NCBI RefSeq assembly: GCF_001590785.1
Contig: NZ_LTAO01000004.1
Location: 49,216 to 103,777, forward strand
Direction of reading: 5' to 3'
Source: Alkalihalobacillus trypoxylicola
Lineage (GTDB): Bacteria > Bacillota > Bacilli > Bacillales > Bacillaceae_D
DNA: 54,562 bases
Shown here: positions 22,093 to 34,092 of the stretch, one piece after another
Layout: each line of letters starts with the position of its first letter
How positions within the stretch are numbered: position 1 is the first letter of the stretch
The notes under the pieces: model-generated
Databases searched by the model: none
Seen by the model: the letters and a program-made list of their open reading frames with translations, nothing else
Told to the model about the DNA's origin: nothing
Translations under genes and position numbers: made by a program

Positions 22093-24171
22093 TTATTCAC
22101 CTGATTGTTTCTTAACGATTTCTTCAGCAATACTCTTAGGTACTTCTTCATAATGATCAAAGAACATAGAGTAAGTACCACGGCCTTGTGTACGCGAACG
22201 AAGTGAAGTTGCATATCCGAACATTTCAGCTAGTGGAACAAACGCCTTAACAGTTTGTGCATTACCACGAGCTTCCATACCTTCAACGCGTCCACGACGA
22301 GCCGTAACATCACCCATGATATCTCCCATGTATTCTTCAGGAATAACAATTTCCACTTTCATAAGTGGCTCAAGTAATACTGGGCTACATTTTGATTTAG
22401 CATTTTTAAGTGCCATAGAAGCGGCAATCTTAAACGCCATCTCAGATGAATCGACATCATGGTAAGAACCATCATAAAGTTTTGCTTTAATATCGATAAT
22501 TGGGAATCCAGCAATCATACCGTTGTCAAGCGCTTCAGAGATACCAGCCTCAACTGAACCGATATATTCACGTGGAACAACCCCACCGACAATTGCATTT
22601 TCGAATTCAAATCCTGCCCCTTCTTCGTTAGGTGAGAATTCTACCCAAACGTGTCCAAATTGACCGCGTCCACCAGATTGACGAACGAACTTACCTTCAA
22701 CTTGTGCCGTTTGACGAATTGTTTCACGATACGAAACTTGCGGAGCACCAACATTTGCTTCAACTTTGAATTCACGTCTCATACGATCAACAATGATATC
22801 AAGGTGAAGCTCACCCATACCACCGATGATTGTTTGACCAGTTTCTTCATCAGTATGTGTTTTAAATGTTGGATCCTCTTCTGCAAGCTTAGCTAAAGCG
22901 ATACCCATTTTATCTTGGTCCGCTTTTGACTTAGGCTCTACAGATAAATGAATTACAGGCTCTGGGAATTGCATCGACTCTAAGATAACAAGGTTCTTCT
23001 CATCACAAAGAGTATCTCCAGTTGTTGTATCTTTTAAACCAACAGCTGCTGCAATATCACCTGAGTATACTGTAGAGATTTCTTCACGAGAGTTCGCATG
23101 CATTTGAAGAATACGACCTACACGCTCACGCTTGTCTTTTGTTGCATTACGCACATAAGAACCAGAGTTAAGCGTTCCAGAATAAACACGGAAGAATGTA
23201 AGTTTTCCTACAAATGGGTCAGTCATTACTTTAAACGCAAGCGCTGCGAATGGTTGATCATCGCCTGGTTCACGAGTAACTTCTTCTTCAGAATCAGGAA
23301 TGTGTCCGCGAATTGCCTCTACATCAAGTGGTGATGGTAAGTAAGCAAGTACTGCATCTAAAAGTGCTTGAACACCTTTGTTCTTGAACGCAGAACCACA
23401 AATAACTGGATAGAACTTAACGCTACAAGTTCCTTTACGGATAGCAGCAACAAGTTCTTCATTTGTTAATTCTTCACCTTCAAGATATTTCATCATAAGA
23501 TCTTCATCTAACTCAGCGACTGCTTCTACTAATGATTCACGTAATTCAGCTGCTTGGTCTTTTAAATCAGCAGGAATCTCAGTAGTTTCCCAATCTTGAC
23601 CTAAGTCATCTTTAGAAATATGAGCAACCATTTCAATTAAGTCGACAAATCCAACGAACTCATCTTCTGAACCAATAGGTAATTGAATTGGGTGAGCGTT
23701 AGCTTGTAAACGATCACGCAATGTACCTACTGAATACATGAAATCTGCACCTGTTTTATCCATTTTGTTAATGAAAACAATACGAGGTACACCATAAGTA
23801 GTTGCTTGACGCCATACTGTTTCTGTTTGCGGCTCAACACCAGATTGTGCATCAAGTACCGCTACAGCTCCATCTAGTACACGTAAAGAACGCTCAACCT
23901 CAACCGTAAAGTCTACGTGTCCAGGGGTATCAATAATATTGATACGGTGACCTTTCCATTGAGCTGTTGTAGCAGCAGACGTGATTGTAATTCCACGCTC
24001 TTGCTCTTGCTCCATCCAGTCCATTTGAGAAGCACCTTCGTGTGTTTCACCAATTTTGTGCACACGACCTGTGTAGTATAAAATACGTTCAGTTGCCGTC
24101 GTTTTACCGGCATCGATGTGAGCCATGATGCCGATATTACGCGTATCTTTTAAGGAGAATTCTCTAGCCAT
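22093..24171 (-). CDS. fusA: Translation elongation factor G
   Basis: GTPase that drives tRNA-mRNA translocation and, with RRF, ribosome recycling. It is 692 aa, as in B. subtilis. G1 AHIDAGKTT (17-25), RGITITSA switch, DTPGHVDFT and NKMDKTGAD are present, followed by domains II-V with [10 protein letters not shown]-like [11 protein letters not shown] and the C-terminal [20 protein letters not shown] spread. It is in the str operon between rpsG and tuf. Confidence 0.98.
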   Translation of the reverse strand: MAREFSLKDTRNIGIMAHIDAGKTTATERILYYTGRVHKIGETHEGASQMDWMEQEQERGITITSAATTAQWKGHRINIIDTPGHVDFTVEVERSLRVLDGAVAVLDAQSGVEPQTETVWRQATTYGVPRIVFINKMDKTGADFMYSVGTLRDRLQANAHPIQLPIGSEDEFVGFVDLIEMVAHISKDDLGQDWETTEIPADLKDQAAELRESLVEAVAELDEDLMMKYLEGEELTNEELVAAIRKGTCSVKFYPVICGSAFKNKGVQALLDAVLAYLPSPLDVEAIRGHIPDSEEEVTREPGDDQPFAALAFKVMTDPFVGKLTFFRVYSGTLNSGSYVRNATKDKRERVGRILQMHANSREEISTVYSGDIAAAVGLKDTTTGDTLCDEKNLVILESMQFPEPVIHLSVEPKSKADQDKMGIALAKLAEEDPTFKTHTDEETGQTIIGGMGELHLDIIVDRMRREFKVEANVGAPQVSYRETIRQTAQVEGKFVRQSGGRGQFGHVWVEFSPNEEGAGFEFENAIVGGVVPREYIGSVEAGISEALDNGMIAGFPIIDIKAKLYDGSYHDVDSSEMAFKIAASMALKNAKSKCSPVLLEPLMKVEIVIPEEYMGDIMGDVTARRGRVEGMEARGNAQTVKAFVPLAEMFGYATSLRSRTQGRGTYSMFFDHYEEVPKSIAEEIVKKQSGE

Positions 24172-24219
24172 AATGTATTTCTCCTTCCTACAATTGAATT
24201 AGTTATAATAAAAACAATC

Positions 24220-24690
24220 TTACCAGCGATAGTGAGCGAATGCTTTGTTCGCTTCAGCCATCTTATGAGTATCTTCACGCTTTTTAACAGATGCACCTGC
24301 ATTGTTTGCAGCATCTAAAATTTCATTAGCTAAACGCTCTTCCATCGTTTTTTCACCACGAAGACGAGAGTAGTTAACTAACCAGCGTAAACCTAAAGTT
24401 GTACGACGCTCAGGCTTTACTTCGATCGGCACTTGGTAGTTTGCACCACCTACACGACGAGCTTTAACCTCAAGTACTGGCATAATATTTTTTAAAGCTT
24501 GATCAAAAACTTCCATCGGATCTTTTCCGCTACGCTCTTGAACAAGTTCAAAAGAATTATATAAAATCGTTTGTGCTACTCCACGCTTTCCATCAACCAT
24601 AAGACGGTTAATTAAACGAGTTACTAGCTTTGAATTATAAATAGGATCAGGTAAAACATCACGACGAGCTATTGGTCCTTTACGAGGCAT
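24220..24690 (-). CDS. rpsG: 30S ribosomal protein S7
   Basis: Head-assembly initiator of the 30S near the E site, 156 aa. [29 protein letters not shown]-like [20 protein letters not shown] and the C-terminal [14 protein letters not shown] match. In E. coli S7 represses the str operon by binding the rpsL-rpsG gap; that gap is only 41 nt here, and I see no comparable structure. Confidence 0.97.
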   Translation of the reverse strand: MPRKGPIARRDVLPDPIYNSKLVTRLINRLMVDGKRGVAQTILYNSFELVQERSGKDPMEVFDQALKNIMPVLEVKARRVGGANYQVPIEVKPERRTTLGLRWLVNYSRLRGEKTMEERLANEILDAANNAGASVKKREDTHKMAEANKAFAHYRW

Positions 24691-24731
24691 ATGATTCCCC
24701 TCCTTTCAACAGAATAATAGTTTTTTCAAAA

Positions 24732-25151
24732 TTACTTTTTATCTTTTGGACGTTTTGTACCATATTTCGAGCGTCCTTGCATACGGTTTTGAACACCTGC
24801 TGTATCCAATGCTCCACGAACAATGTGATAACGTACCCCTGGTAAGTCTTTTACACGACCACCACGAATTAGCACAACACTGTGCTCTTGTAGGTTATGT
24901 CCAATACCCGGGATGTAAGCAGTAACTTCGATTTGGTTAGTTAAACGAACACGAGCGTATTTACGTAGCGCCGAGTTCGGTTTTTTAGGTGTCATTGTAC
25001 CAACACGTGTACAAACTCCACGTTTTTGTGGTGAAGAAAGATTCGTTTGCGACTTTTTAAAAGTGTTATAACCTTTGTTAAGTGCAGGTGAATCTGATTT
25101 TTTCACTTTATCAACGCGACCTTTTCGAATTAACTGATTAATAGTAGGCAT
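24732..25151 (-). CDS. rpsL: 30S ribosomal protein S12
   Basis: 30S decoding-centre protein, 139 aa. [31 protein letters not shown] and [10 protein letters not shown] are present. Lys56 and Lys101, the main streptomycin-resistance positions, are wild type, so this protein predicts drug sensitivity. It is first in the str operon. A leader with alternative hairpins lies upstream (25185-25259). Confidence 0.97.
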   Translation of the reverse strand: MPTINQLIRKGRVDKVKKSDSPALNKGYNTFKKSQTNLSSPQKRGVCTRVGTMTPKKPNSALRKYARVRLTNQIEVTAYIPGIGHNLQEHSVVLIRGGRVKDLPGVRYHIVRGALDTAGVQNRMQGRSKYGTKRPKDKK

Positions 25152-25184
25152 GATTTAGTTCCTCCTTTCCTTTTCTAAAATAAG

Positions 25185-25259
25185 ACCACAGTTCCTGGTG
25201 GTTCATATTTTGGCAAAAGTAAAGTTTTTGCCAAACGGTAGTCTCCGAGTGGCAAAAAC
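25185..25259 (-). ncRNA. Structured rpsL leader with mutually exclusive hairpins
   Basis: On the transcript, GTTTTTGCCA (25259-25250) pairs over 10 bp with TGGCAAAAAC (25233-25224). The same central arm can instead pair over 10 bp with TTTTGCCAAA (25218-25209). A third weaker hairpin ACCAC/GTGGT (25202-25185) is followed by CTTATTTT. This looks like a switch (antiterminator/terminator or ribosome-site control) before the str operon. No ligand is known to me; S12, S7 or the neighbouring L7Ae-like protein are only guesses. Confidence 0.5.
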
Positions 25260-25263
25260 AATG

Positions 25264-25512
25264 TTATTTTTTAATGGCAACCGTAGCTGCTCCAACTTCA
25301 ATGTCACATGCTTTTCCAAGCATTTTCATTGAGTCCACATAGACAATAGGTACCTCTTTATTGGTCGCTAAACCTTCTACTTTCTGAATCACTCTAAATT
25401 CAGCGTCCTTTGCAATATATACTTCTAGAACCTCATTATTCGTGAGAGCTCTTAAAGTTTGCTTTGTACCTATGACTAGATTATTAGCCTGCATTACTTT
25501 TTCATAAGACAT
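25264..25512 (-). CDS. rplGB: L7Ae-family K-turn RNA-binding protein (YbxF type)
   Basis: Small L7Ae/L30e-fold protein; the B. subtilis homologue binds kink-turn RNAs and associates with ribosomes. From ATG 25512 behind GGAGG it is 82 aa (MSYEKVMQANNLVIGTKQTL), the family length; 21 further in-frame upstream codons are not used. The K-turn-binding signature is LGKACDIEVGAATVAI. It sits between rpoC and rpsL. Its cellular role remains uncertain in the family. Confidence 0.93.
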   Translation of the reverse strand: MSYEKVMQANNLVIGTKQTLRALTNNEVLEVYIAKDAEFRVIQKVEGLATNKEVPIVYVDSMKMLGKACDIEVGAATVAIKK

Positions 25513-25643
25513 AGTAAATCCTCCAAAGCAATACGTTTCTTTGGCGCACTTAGATATCTTATCACCTTGAATCACATCATGTCAACCTATTATCATAAGA
25601 AAATTTGAAATCGAAATAACGCTTCAAACTCCTTAAAATGATG

Positions 25644-25676
25644 GGCATGATCAGAAGGCTTCCCTCTGACCATGCC
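25644..25676 (-). terminator. Hairpin between rpoC and the L7Ae-like gene (possible weak terminator)
   Basis: A 12-bp stem GGCATGGTCAGA / TCTGATCATGCC (one G-T pair) with a 9-nt loop. Only CATCATTTT follows, not a solid U-run, so it may be a partial terminator or an RNA-stability hairpin rather than a full stop. Confidence 0.5.
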
Positions 25677-25683
25677 TCGTAAT

Positions 25684-28600
25684 TTATTCGCTTGTAATAA
25701 GTTCTTCTACAAATGCATCTTCTTCATTCATAGCTTCTAACTCTTCGTGCTTAGAGACAACGTTTAAGTTGCGGTATCTCTGCATACCCGTTCCTGCCGG
25801 TACAAGCTTACCGATAATAACATTCTCTTTCAATCCAAGTAATTCATCTCGTTTTCCTTTGATAGCTGCATCAGTTAAGACACGAGTTGTTTCTTGGAAG
25901 GAAGCAGCAGATAAGAATGAATCTGTTTCAAGAGATGCTTTTGTAATTCCAAGCAATACCGGTCTACCAGTCGCTGGACGTTTACCATCAATTAAAACTT
26001 CACGATTCTCGTCGTTAAAATGCTGAATTTCAATGAGCGACCCTGGTAATACCTTAGTTTCACCAGCATCCACTACGCGGATTTTTCTTAGCATTTGACG
26101 AACCATCACTTCAACGTGCTTATCTCCGATTTCTACCCCTTGCATACGGTATACTTTCTGCACCTCACGAAGTAGATATTCCTGAACACCATTAATCCCT
26201 TTTACTTTCAGAAGTTCTTTTGGATCAATAGAACCTTCAGTAATCGTTTCACCTGGCTCAATCTTATCACCTAGTGCAACCTTTAGACGAGAACCATATG
26301 GAATAGCATAAGCTTTAGCTTCCATTAAGCCTCTAATTGTTACCTCACGCTTATCGCCATCCTTAATGTCAACAACTTCTCCCTCAATTTCAGAGATAAC
26401 CGCTTGACCTTTTGGATTACGAGCCTCAAATAGCTCTTGGATACGAGGAAGACCTTGTGTGATATCGTCCCCTGCTACTCCTCCAGTATGGAATGTACGC
26501 ATCGTTAACTGCGTTCCTGGCTCACCAATGGATTGAGCAGCGATAATACCAACCGCTTCACCAACCTCTACATCACTACCTGTTGCAAGGTTTCGACCAT
26601 AGCACTTCTTACAAACTCCATGACGAGTATCACAAGTAAAGACAGAACGGATATGAACGTTCTCGATTCCAGCATCAACAATTACTTTCGCAATATCCTC
26701 ATCAATTAGCTCATTCTTTTTCAAAATCATCTCATTCGTTTCTGGATGACGAATTGATTTAAAGGCTACACGACCAACTAAGCGGTCATAAAGCTCCTCA
26801 ATAATTTCATTACCTTCTTTTATAGCAGCTACTTCAAGGCCACGATCCGTTCCACAGTCATTATCACGAACGATTACGTCTTGCGCAACATCAACAAGTC
26901 GACGTGTTAAATAACCTGAATCGGCTGTCTTCAAGGCAGTATCTGCAAGTCCTTTACGAGCACCATGAGTCGAGATAAAGTACTCTAATACCGTTAGACC
27001 CTCACGGAAACTTGAACGAATCGGTAATTCAATAATTCGACCAGATGGATTTGCCATCAAACCACGCATACCAGCTAGCTGCGTAAAGTTAGAGGCATTA
27101 CCACGTGCTCCCGAGTCACTCATCATGAAGATTGGGTTACGTTTATCTAGTGTAAGCATTAACTTATTTTGAATAACATCTTTGGCATTGCTCCAAACAG
27201 AAATAACGCGATCGTATCTTTCTTCTTCCGTAATTAAACCACGACGGAATTGTTTGGTAATACGGTCTACTTTTATTTCTGCTTCCTCGAGAATTTCTTT
27301 CTTCTCAGCTAATACAACAATATCGGCAACCCCAACCGTAATACCCGCTTTAGTTGAATACTTAAATCCTAAATCTTTCATACGGTCAAGCATGATAGAA
27401 GTCTCTGTGATCTTAAACTTCTTAAAGACTTCAGCAATGATATTTCCTAAGAAGCCTTTTTTGAATGGAGACACAACATCTCTTTTCTTAAACTCTTCTT
27501 TAACGTCTGTTGTACTAGGAACCAAATACTTATTTGGCGTTTCAACTTCAAGGTTTGTATCAGTTGGCTCATTAATATAAGGGAAAGTCTCTGGTAAAAT
27601 TTCGTTGAATATTAATTTACCAACTGTTGTTAGAAGCAACAAATGATTTTGCTCTTCTTTAAATGTTGGTTTGTTCAATGATGATACTGGAACCGCAACA
27701 CGTGTGTGAAGGTGAACATATCCATTTTGATACGCAAGAAGTGCCTCATTCGTATCTTTGAAGACAGCTCCTTCTCCTTTTGCATCATCGCGTTCCATGG
27801 TTAAGTAGTAGTTACCTAATACCATATCCTGAGACGGTGTAACAACTGGCTTACCATCTTTAGGGTTTAAAATGTTTTGTGCTGCTAACATTAAAATTCT
27901 TGCTTCAGCTTGTGCTTCTGCAGATAGCGGAACGTGAACAGCCATTTGGTCACCATCAAAATCTGCATTGTAAGCCGTACAAACGAGTGGATGTAATCGA
28001 ATGGCACGACCTTCAACTAGAATAGGCTCAAATGCTTGAATACCTAAACGGTGAAGGGTTGGCGCTCGGTTTAGTAAAACAGGATGCTCACGAATAACCT
28101 CTTCTAATACATCCCAAACTTCAGGTTGAACTCTTTCTACCTTACGTTTTGCACTCTTAATATTATGAGCTAAACCTTTGCTAACAAGCTCTTTCATTAC
28201 GAAAGGCTTAAACAATTCTAAAGCCATTTCCTTAGGTAAACCGCACTGATACATTTTCAGGTTAGGTCCTACAACAATTACCGAACGACCAGAATAGTCA
28301 ACACGTTTTCCAAGTAAGTTTTGACGGAAACGACCTTGTTTCCCTTTTAACATATGCGAAAGTGACTTTAATGGGCGATTTCCAGGGCCTGTAACCGGAC
28401 GACCACGACGGCCATTATCGATTAAGGCATCCACAGCTTCTTGAAGCATACGCTTTTCATTCTGGACAATAATGTTAGGTGCTCCTAAATCTAATAAACG
28501 TTTTAATCGATTGTTACGGTTAATCACTCGACGATATAAATCGTTTAAATCAGAAGTAGCGAATCGACCTCCATCTAATTGAACCATTGGACGAAGCTCT

Positions 28601-29307
28601 GGTGGAATAACAGGAAGCACATCAAGGATCATCCAAGAAGGCTCATTTCCAGAATTTCTGAATGCCTCTAATACCTCAAGTCGCTTAATTGCACGAGTAC
28701 GACGTTGACCTTGAGCTGTTAAAAGCTCTTCCTTCAATAAATCCACTTCTTTTTCTAAATCAATATCCGATAATAACTTACGAATCGCTTCAGCTCCCAT
28801 TTGAGCGGTAAAAGAACGACCGTATTTATCATAGTAAGCACGATATTCCTTTTCAGAAAGAAGTTGCTTCTTTTCTAAAGGTGTATCTCCATTATCTGTT
28901 ACAACATAAGAGGCAAAATAAATAACCTCTTCCAAAGAACGTGGCGACATATCCAGTACAAGTCCCATACGACTTGGAATGCCTTTAAAATACCAAATGT
29001 GTGAGACAGGAGCAGCTAATTCAATATGTCCCATACGTTCACGACGAACTTTTGAACGAGTTACTTCTACTCCACAACGGTCACAAACTACACCTTTATA
29101 GCGAACACGCTTATATTTTCCACAATGACATTCCCAATCTTTTTGAGGACCAAAAATACGCTCGCAAAAAAGACCATCTTTTTCTGGCTTTAATGTACGA
29201 TAGTTAATCGTTTCAGGCTTTTTGACTTCTCCTCGTGACCAAGAACGAATTTTGTTTGGTGAAGCAAGACCAATTTTCATATACTCGAAGTTATTTACAT
29301 CTAGCAA
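25684..29307 (-). CDS. rpoC: DNA-directed RNA polymerase subunit beta'
   Basis: Largest polymerase subunit, 1207 aa from a TTG start. TTG 29307 gives [20 protein letters not shown], as in B. subtilis, and is 8 nt after GGGAGG; an upstream in-frame start adds 24 residues that do not match the family. Zinc-binding domain Cys60, Cys62, Cys75 and Cys78; catalytic Mg motif [12 protein letters not shown] near residue 450; trigger loop/bridge helix region [18 protein letters not shown]; second zinc site [13 protein letters not shown]. It lies 177 nt downstream of rpoB, with two strong hairpins between. Confidence 0.98.
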   Translation of the reverse strand: MLDVNNFEYMKIGLASPNKIRSWSRGEVKKPETINYRTLKPEKDGLFCERIFGPQKDWECHCGKYKRVRYKGVVCDRCGVEVTRSKVRRERMGHIELAAPVSHIWYFKGIPSRMGLVLDMSPRSLEEVIYFASYVVTDNGDTPLEKKQLLSEKEYRAYYDKYGRSFTAQMGAEAIRKLLSDIDLEKEVDLLKEELLTAQGQRRTRAIKRLEVLEAFRNSGNEPSWMILDVLPVIPPELRPMVQLDGGRFATSDLNDLYRRVINRNNRLKRLLDLGAPNIIVQNEKRMLQEAVDALIDNGRRGRPVTGPGNRPLKSLSHMLKGKQGRFRQNLLGKRVDYSGRSVIVVGPNLKMYQCGLPKEMALELFKPFVMKELVSKGLAHNIKSAKRKVERVQPEVWDVLEEVIREHPVLLNRAPTLHRLGIQAFEPILVEGRAIRLHPLVCTAYNADFDGDQMAVHVPLSAEAQAEARILMLAAQNILNPKDGKPVVTPSQDMVLGNYYLTMERDDAKGEGAVFKDTNEALLAYQNGYVHLHTRVAVPVSSLNKPTFKEEQNHLLLLTTVGKLIFNEILPETFPYINEPTDTNLEVETPNKYLVPSTTDVKEEFKKRDVVSPFKKGFLGNIIAEVFKKFKITETSIMLDRMKDLGFKYSTKAGITVGVADIVVLAEKKEILEEAEIKVDRITKQFRRGLITEEERYDRVISVWSNAKDVIQNKLMLTLDKRNPIFMMSDSGARGNASNFTQLAGMRGLMANPSGRIIELPIRSSFREGLTVLEYFISTHGARKGLADTALKTADSGYLTRRLVDVAQDVIVRDNDCGTDRGLEVAAIKEGNEIIEELYDRLVGRVAFKSIRHPETNEMILKKNELIDEDIAKVIVDAGIENVHIRSVFTCDTRHGVCKKCYGRNLATGSDVEVGEAVGIIAAQSIGEPGTQLTMRTFHTGGVAGDDITQGLPRIQELFEARNPKGQAVISEIEGEVVDIKDGDKREVTIRGLMEAKAYAIPYGSRLKVALGDKIEPGETITEGSIDPKELLKVKGINGVQEYLLREVQKVYRMQGVEIGDKHVEVMVRQMLRKIRVVDAGETKVLPGSLIEIQHFNDENREVLIDGKRPATGRPVLLGITKASLETDSFLSAASFQETTRVLTDAAIKGKRDELLGLKENVIIGKLVPAGTGMQRYRNLNVVSKHEELEAMNEEDAFVEELITSE

Positions 29308-29411
29308 GGGGCCAACCTCCCTTTTAGTTTCCAAGTTTTTAGTGAAAAACACGGAATGACAATCGTTTATCCCTCTCACTCAGGCCCGATTAACGAAGAG
29401 TAAGAAGGGAA

Positions 29412-29465
29412 AAGGGTACTAGAAAAACTAGTATCCCTTATCCACATACAGTCAAACTGTATGTG
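29412..29465 (-). other. Twin hairpins in the rpoB-rpoC gap
   Basis: Hairpin 1: CACATACAGT / ACTGTATGTG, perfect 10 bp with 3-nt loop (29465-29443). Hairpin 2 follows at once: AAGGGATACTAG / CTAGTACCCTT with one bulged base and a T5 loop (29439-29412), then TTTTCCCTTCTT. The second resembles a leaky terminator; together they could be an RNase processing or polarity site between the two big polymerase genes. Confidence 0.65.
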
Positions 29466-29484
29466 ACTCTCTCCCTAACAATAG

Positions 29485-32400
29485 TTACGCTTTTGATTCA
29501 TTTGTTTCAAAGTTCAAATTCAGCTTTTCGCTTGTTTGATCATCTTCATCATCCAGCTCAAGCATTTCTATTTCTTCTTCATTACTCGAAAGCATTTTAA
29601 CATCCATGCCTAGAGATTGAAGTTCTTTTATTAATACTTTAAACGATTCAGGCACACCAGGTTCTGGTACGTTTTCTCCTTTTACAATCGCTTCATACGT
29701 CTTCACACGACCTACAACATCATCCGATTTCACGGTAAGGATTTCTTGTAGTGTATAAGCGGCACCGTATGCTTCAAGTGCCCAAACCTCCATCTCACCA
29801 AAACGCTGCCCACCAAATTGAGCTTTACCTCCAAGTGGCTGTTGCGTAACTAATGAGTAAGGACCCGTCGAACGCGCATGTAGCTTATCATCAACCATGT
29901 GAGCAAGCTTAATCATATACATGACCCCTACTGACACACGATTATCAAAAGGCTCTCCTGTACGTCCATCATAAAGTAACGTCTTTCCATCTCGCGCCAT
30001 ACCAGCTTCTTCAATCGTACCCCAAACGTCTTCCTCGTTTGCTCCATCAAATACAGGAGAAGCAACGTGAATGCCTAGTTTTCGAGCAGCCATCCCTAAG
30101 TGAAGCTCAAGCACTTGTCCGATATTCATTCGCGATGGTACTCCAAGAGGGTTTAACATGATATCGATTGGTGTTCCATCTGGTAAGTAAGGCATATCCT
30201 CTTCCGGTAAGATACGAGAGATAACCCCTTTATTACCGTGACGACCAGCCATTTTATCTCCTTCATTTATCTTACGCTTCTGAACAATATACACACGCAC
30301 AAGTTGGTTAACTCCTGGTGGTAGTTCATCCCCGTCTTCACGATTGAAAATCTTCACATCTAGAACAATCCCGTCACCACCGTGTGGTGCTCTCAATGAA
30401 GTATCACGAACTTCACGAGCTTTTTCGCCAAAGATAGCATGAAGTAGACGTTCTTCTGCAGTTAGCTCCGTAACACCTTTAGGCGTAACCTTACCAACTA
30501 AAATATCTCCGTCCTTCACTTCTGCACCTACTCGAATAATTCCACGGTCATCAAGATTTTTAAGCGCATCTTCTCCGACATTCGGAATATCACGAGTAAT
30601 TTCTTCAGGTCCAAGCTTCGTATCACGAGATTCAGATTCATATTCTTCAATATGAACAGAAGTATAAACATCGTCCTTCACAAGACGCTCACTTAAAATA
30701 ATCGCATCCTCGTAGTTATATCCTTCCCAAGTCATGAAACCAACTAGGACATTACGACCTAGAGCCATTTCACCTTGCTCCATCGAAGGTCCATCAGCTA
30801 AAATTTCTCTCTTCTCAACAACATCTCCCTCTCTAACGATAGGGCGTTGGTTGTAGCTAGTTCCTTGGTTAGAACGGACAAACTTTTGCAGACGGTATTT
30901 ATCCAAATCACCTTTAACTTGCTTACCATCTACTTCTTCTAAACGACGAACCCAGATTTCCTTCGCAGTTACGCGTTCTACTAGACCAGGGTGCTTAGAA
31001 ACTACAGCAGCACCAGAATCTTTTGCAGAAACATGCTCCATACCTGTACCGACAATTGGTGCTTCTGGCACTAAAAGAGGTACCGCTTGACGTTGCATGT
31101 TCGCTCCCATTAAAGCTCGGTTGGAGTCATCATTTTCCAAGAAAGGAATACAAGCTGTAGCGGCTGATACAACCTGCTTAGGCGATACGTCCATATAATC
31201 TATACGATCGCGTTTTACTACTACGTTTTCATCTCTGAAACGAGCAACTACATCCTCATTCAAGAACGAGCCATCCTCACCTAAGCGAGAATTTGCTTGT
31301 GCGACAACATAGTTATCTTGCTCATCTGCTGTTAAATAATCTATTTGCGAAGTAACTTTCCCAGTCTCAGGATCCACCCTTCTGTATGGCGTCTCCATAA
31401 AACCAAATTCATTTACTTTAGCATAAGAGGATAGTGAGTTAATTAACCCAATGTTCGGTCCCTCTGGCGTTTCAATCGGACACATTCTTCCATAGTGAGA
31501 ATAGTGAACATCTCGAACTTCGAATCCGGCACGCTCACGTGTTAAACCACCTGGTCCAAGCGCTGACAAACGTCGCTTGTGTGTAAGCTCAGCAAGTGGA
31601 TTTGTCTGGTCCATAAACTGCGAAAGCTGAGAAGAACCAAAGAACTCTTTAATAGATGCTATCACTGGACGAATGTTAATAAGAGCCTGAGGTGTAATCA
31701 TATTCGGGTCTTGAATAGACATTCTCTCCCGAACAACACGCTCCATTCTTGATAGTCCAATTCTAAATTGATTTTGTAAAAGCTCTCCCACCGAACGTAG
31801 GCGGCGATTACCTAAATGATCAATATCATCTGTATCTCCTACACCATGTAGGAGATTAAAGAAGTAATTAATAGATGCAATAATATCTGCAGGTGTAATG
31901 TGCTTTGTATCACGGTCAATCATACCGTTACCCATTACTTGAATTACAGATTCGCCCTCTAAATCATCCGGTGAATAGATTAGAATAGATTGAAGATCAA
32001 TATCCTCATCCCCTACTACTCCACCAGTTGTGCGCGCTTTTCTAAAACCTACATTATTTTCTAGATATGGTAGGACGCGGTCCAAAGTACGTCTATCAAG
32101 TAAGACTCCTTTTTCAGCAACCACTTCACCAGTTTCAGGATCAATTAATGTTTCTGCTAAACGCTGATTAAATAGACGATTTTTTATATGAAGCTTCTTA
32201 TTAATCTTGTAACGACCTACATTAGCCAAATCATATCTCTTCGGATCAAAGAAACGAGATTCTAATAAACTCTTTGCGTTTTCTACTGTAGGTGGTTCTC
32301 CAGGTCGTAAGCGCTCATATATCTCCAAAAGTGCTTTTTCAGAGCTATCCGTATTGTCTTTTTCAAGGGAATTTCGTAAAAATTCATCTTCCCCTAATAA

Positions 32401-33027
32401 ATCAATGATCTCTTGATCAGAACCAAACCCTAACGCACGCAAAAGAACCGTTACAGGTATCTTTCTAGTACGGTCGATACGAACGTAAACGATATCCTTC
32501 GCATCTGTCTCGAGCTCTAACCATGCTCCACGGTTTGGAATAACTGTTGCGGTAAAGCCTTTCTTCCCGTTTTTGTCCGTTTTTTCACTATAGTACACAC
32601 TTGGTGATCGAACTAATTGCGAAACAATAACACGTTCTGCCCCATTAATGACAAACGTACCTGTTTCTGTCATAAGTGGGAAGTCTCCCATAAATACCTC
32701 TTGTTCCTTTACTTCCCCCGTCTCTTTGTTTATGAGACGAACCTTCACTCTTAGCGGCGCGGCAAACGTAACATCACGCTCTTTAGACTCATCGACAGGA
32801 TACTTAGGCTCTCCTAAGCTATAATCGATAAATTCTAATACTAAATTACCCGTGAAGTCTTGAATTGGGGAAATATCTTGAAACATTTCACGTAATCCTT
32901 CATCAAGAAACCATTGATAAGAAGCTGTTTGAATTTCAATTAAGTTTGGTAAATCCAAAACCTCATTAATTCTTGCATAACTTCTCCGTTGGCGGTGGCG
33001 TCCATACTGAACTAGTTGACCTGTCAA
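29485..33027 (-). CDS. rpoB: DNA-directed RNA polymerase subunit beta
   Basis: Polymerase beta subunit, 1180 aa from TTG 33027 ([20 protein letters not shown]), matching the B. subtilis start; a GTG nine bases earlier overlaps the AGGGGTGA ribosome site. The rifampicin pocket reads [20 protein letters not shown] then [12 protein letters not shown], wild type at the main resistance positions (Gln, Asp, His, Ser). Other conserved parts are [10 protein letters not shown] and [20 protein letters not shown]. The acidic C-terminal tail is typical for Bacillus. Confidence 0.98.
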   Translation of the reverse strand: MTGQLVQYGRHRQRRSYARINEVLDLPNLIEIQTASYQWFLDEGLREMFQDISPIQDFTGNLVLEFIDYSLGEPKYPVDESKERDVTFAAPLRVKVRLINKETGEVKEQEVFMGDFPLMTETGTFVINGAERVIVSQLVRSPSVYYSEKTDKNGKKGFTATVIPNRGAWLELETDAKDIVYVRIDRTRKIPVTVLLRALGFGSDQEIIDLLGEDEFLRNSLEKDNTDSSEKALLEIYERLRPGEPPTVENAKSLLESRFFDPKRYDLANVGRYKINKKLHIKNRLFNQRLAETLIDPETGEVVAEKGVLLDRRTLDRVLPYLENNVGFRKARTTGGVVGDEDIDLQSILIYSPDDLEGESVIQVMGNGMIDRDTKHITPADIIASINYFFNLLHGVGDTDDIDHLGNRRLRSVGELLQNQFRIGLSRMERVVRERMSIQDPNMITPQALINIRPVIASIKEFFGSSQLSQFMDQTNPLAELTHKRRLSALGPGGLTRERAGFEVRDVHYSHYGRMCPIETPEGPNIGLINSLSSYAKVNEFGFMETPYRRVDPETGKVTSQIDYLTADEQDNYVVAQANSRLGEDGSFLNEDVVARFRDENVVVKRDRIDYMDVSPKQVVSAATACIPFLENDDSNRALMGANMQRQAVPLLVPEAPIVGTGMEHVSAKDSGAAVVSKHPGLVERVTAKEIWVRRLEEVDGKQVKGDLDKYRLQKFVRSNQGTSYNQRPIVREGDVVEKREILADGPSMEQGEMALGRNVLVGFMTWEGYNYEDAIILSERLVKDDVYTSVHIEEYESESRDTKLGPEEITRDIPNVGEDALKNLDDRGIIRVGAEVKDGDILVGKVTPKGVTELTAEERLLHAIFGEKAREVRDTSLRAPHGGDGIVLDVKIFNREDGDELPPGVNQLVRVYIVQKRKINEGDKMAGRHGNKGVISRILPEEDMPYLPDGTPIDIMLNPLGVPSRMNIGQVLELHLGMAARKLGIHVASPVFDGANEEDVWGTIEEAGMARDGKTLLYDGRTGEPFDNRVSVGVMYMIKLAHMVDDKLHARSTGPYSLVTQQPLGGKAQFGGQRFGEMEVWALEAYGAAYTLQEILTVKSDDVVGRVKTYEAIVKGENVPEPGVPESFKVLIKELQSLGMDVKMLSSNEEEIEMLELDDEDDQTSEKLNLNFETNESKA

Positions 33028-33379
33028 CTGATTCACCCCTCAAATCTAGCGTTATAGTATCTAAAATTGACTTCTCTCACAACTCACTTCTCCTGCTTAG
33101 CAATCATTGAAGTTATGAAGATGAAAGAAAAATTTTAAAAGATTTACTCCGACCTTTGTAAAAAAGGCAAGGAATGGCCTGTTATTGAAATGATAACAAG
33201 CTAACAAAAATAAATATGGCTTTTTAAAAAACCATAATTCAATCTCACATTTGATTATTCTAGTATAACCAATATTATCCTTTTTTATTCAAAAATACCT
33301 TATAAGAAGTTAAATTTTTGATCAACAAAAAAAGGTTATTATACGCATTAAACAACAATACCACAAAAGCCTATTGCAG
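33028..33379. other. 352-nt leader/intergenic region before rpoB
   Basis: No gene seen. On the minus strand it holds, in order: a 10-bp inverted repeat AAAAAAGGTT...AACCTTTTTT (33393-33384 and 33337-33328 approx.) with a T7 run, a candidate promoter (33338-33366), a second weaker promoter-like pair TTGAAT/TATACT with 19-nt spacing (33262-33292), the hairpin ATGGTTTTTT/AAAAAGCCAT (33216-33235), GTTAT/ATAAC (33181-33197) and AGGC/GCCT followed by T6 (33160-33180). The long AT-rich leader could host attenuation of rpoBC. Confidence 0.55.
33338..33366 (-). promoter_or_regulatory. Candidate rpoBC promoter
   Basis: -35 TTGTGG (33361-33366), 17-nt spacer, -10 TATAAT (33338-33343), directly after the methyltransferase gene. 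The -10 overlaps the 3' arm of a terminator-like inverted repeat. Confidence 0.55.
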
Positions 33380-33982
33380 TCAAACCTTTTTTGCTACAAG
33401 TAAATAGTAGCCTTTTTTCTTTTTTTCAATACTCACTTCCGAAAAAACTTCTTTTAACTTTTCAAAAGCAGAGGGCGCACCTTGCTTCTTTTGAATGACT
33501 ACCCATAACTCTCCATGCTCTGATAAATAGTCATAGGATCTTATTAAAATATCATGTACGACTGTTTTTCCTGCTCGAATCGGCGGATTGGTTACTATTA
33601 AAGCAAAACCTCTCTCTTTAATAGAATCGAAACTTTCACTAGCATAAATAGAAACATTAGAAATGTGATTAGCTGCCGCATTTTCTTTTGCTAATTCTAT
33701 AGCTCTTTCATTAACATCAACCATGACCACCGAACGCTCTTGATGTTCTTTTGCCAGTGTCAAGCCTATAGGTCCATACCCACATCCGACATCTAAAATA
33801 TCTCCAGCAATCGAAGGAGGACTTATTTCATCAATTAAAAACCGGCTACCAAAATCAACCTCTTCCTTCGAAAAAACACCACGATCTGTTATAAACCGTA
33901 ATGAATGTCCTTTCAACACTGTGGACCACTGTTTTCTGTCACTTTTCACTGAAGGTTGATTTGTATAATAATGATCTGCCAT
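33380..33982 (-). CDS. ybxB: RsmC-like class I SAM-dependent methyltransferase
   Basis: 200 aa from ATG 33982 (MADHYYTNQPSVKSDRKQWS); six upstream in-frame codons from a GTG overlap the GGAAGGGTG ribosome site. SAM-binding motif I is LDVGCGYGPIGL, motif II MVDVNERAIELA, and NPPIRAGK is the N6/N2-type catalytic NPPY-like loop of the MTS family, which includes RsmC (16S G1207). The E. coli RsmC N-terminal half is absent, as in other Bacillus homologues. Target not proven; rRNA is likely from context between rplL and rpoB. Confidence 0.9.
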   Translation of the reverse strand: MADHYYTNQPSVKSDRKQWSTVLKGHSLRFITDRGVFSKEEVDFGSRFLIDEISPPSIAGDILDVGCGYGPIGLTLAKEHQERSVVMVDVNERAIELAKENAAANHISNVSIYASESFDSIKERGFALIVTNPPIRAGKTVVHDILIRSYDYLSEHGELWVVIQKKQGAPSAFEKLKEVFSEVSIEKKKKGYYLLVAKKV

Positions 33983-34092
33983 AGCCAAACACCCTTCCAC
34001 TTTAATAGAGCCTATTACATTCTAGAGATAGAATCCTATATGTTCGTAACAGAACAACATTGAATTCCCTTTACAACATTAGGCTTTATAAG

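Noticed and set aside
24691-24731. An S7 repressor site in the rpsL-rpsG gap as in E. coli
   Set aside because: The gap is only 41 nt with no matching structure.
31560-31680. Rifampicin-resistance changes in rpoB
   Set aside because: The key Gln, Asp, His and Ser residues are wild type.
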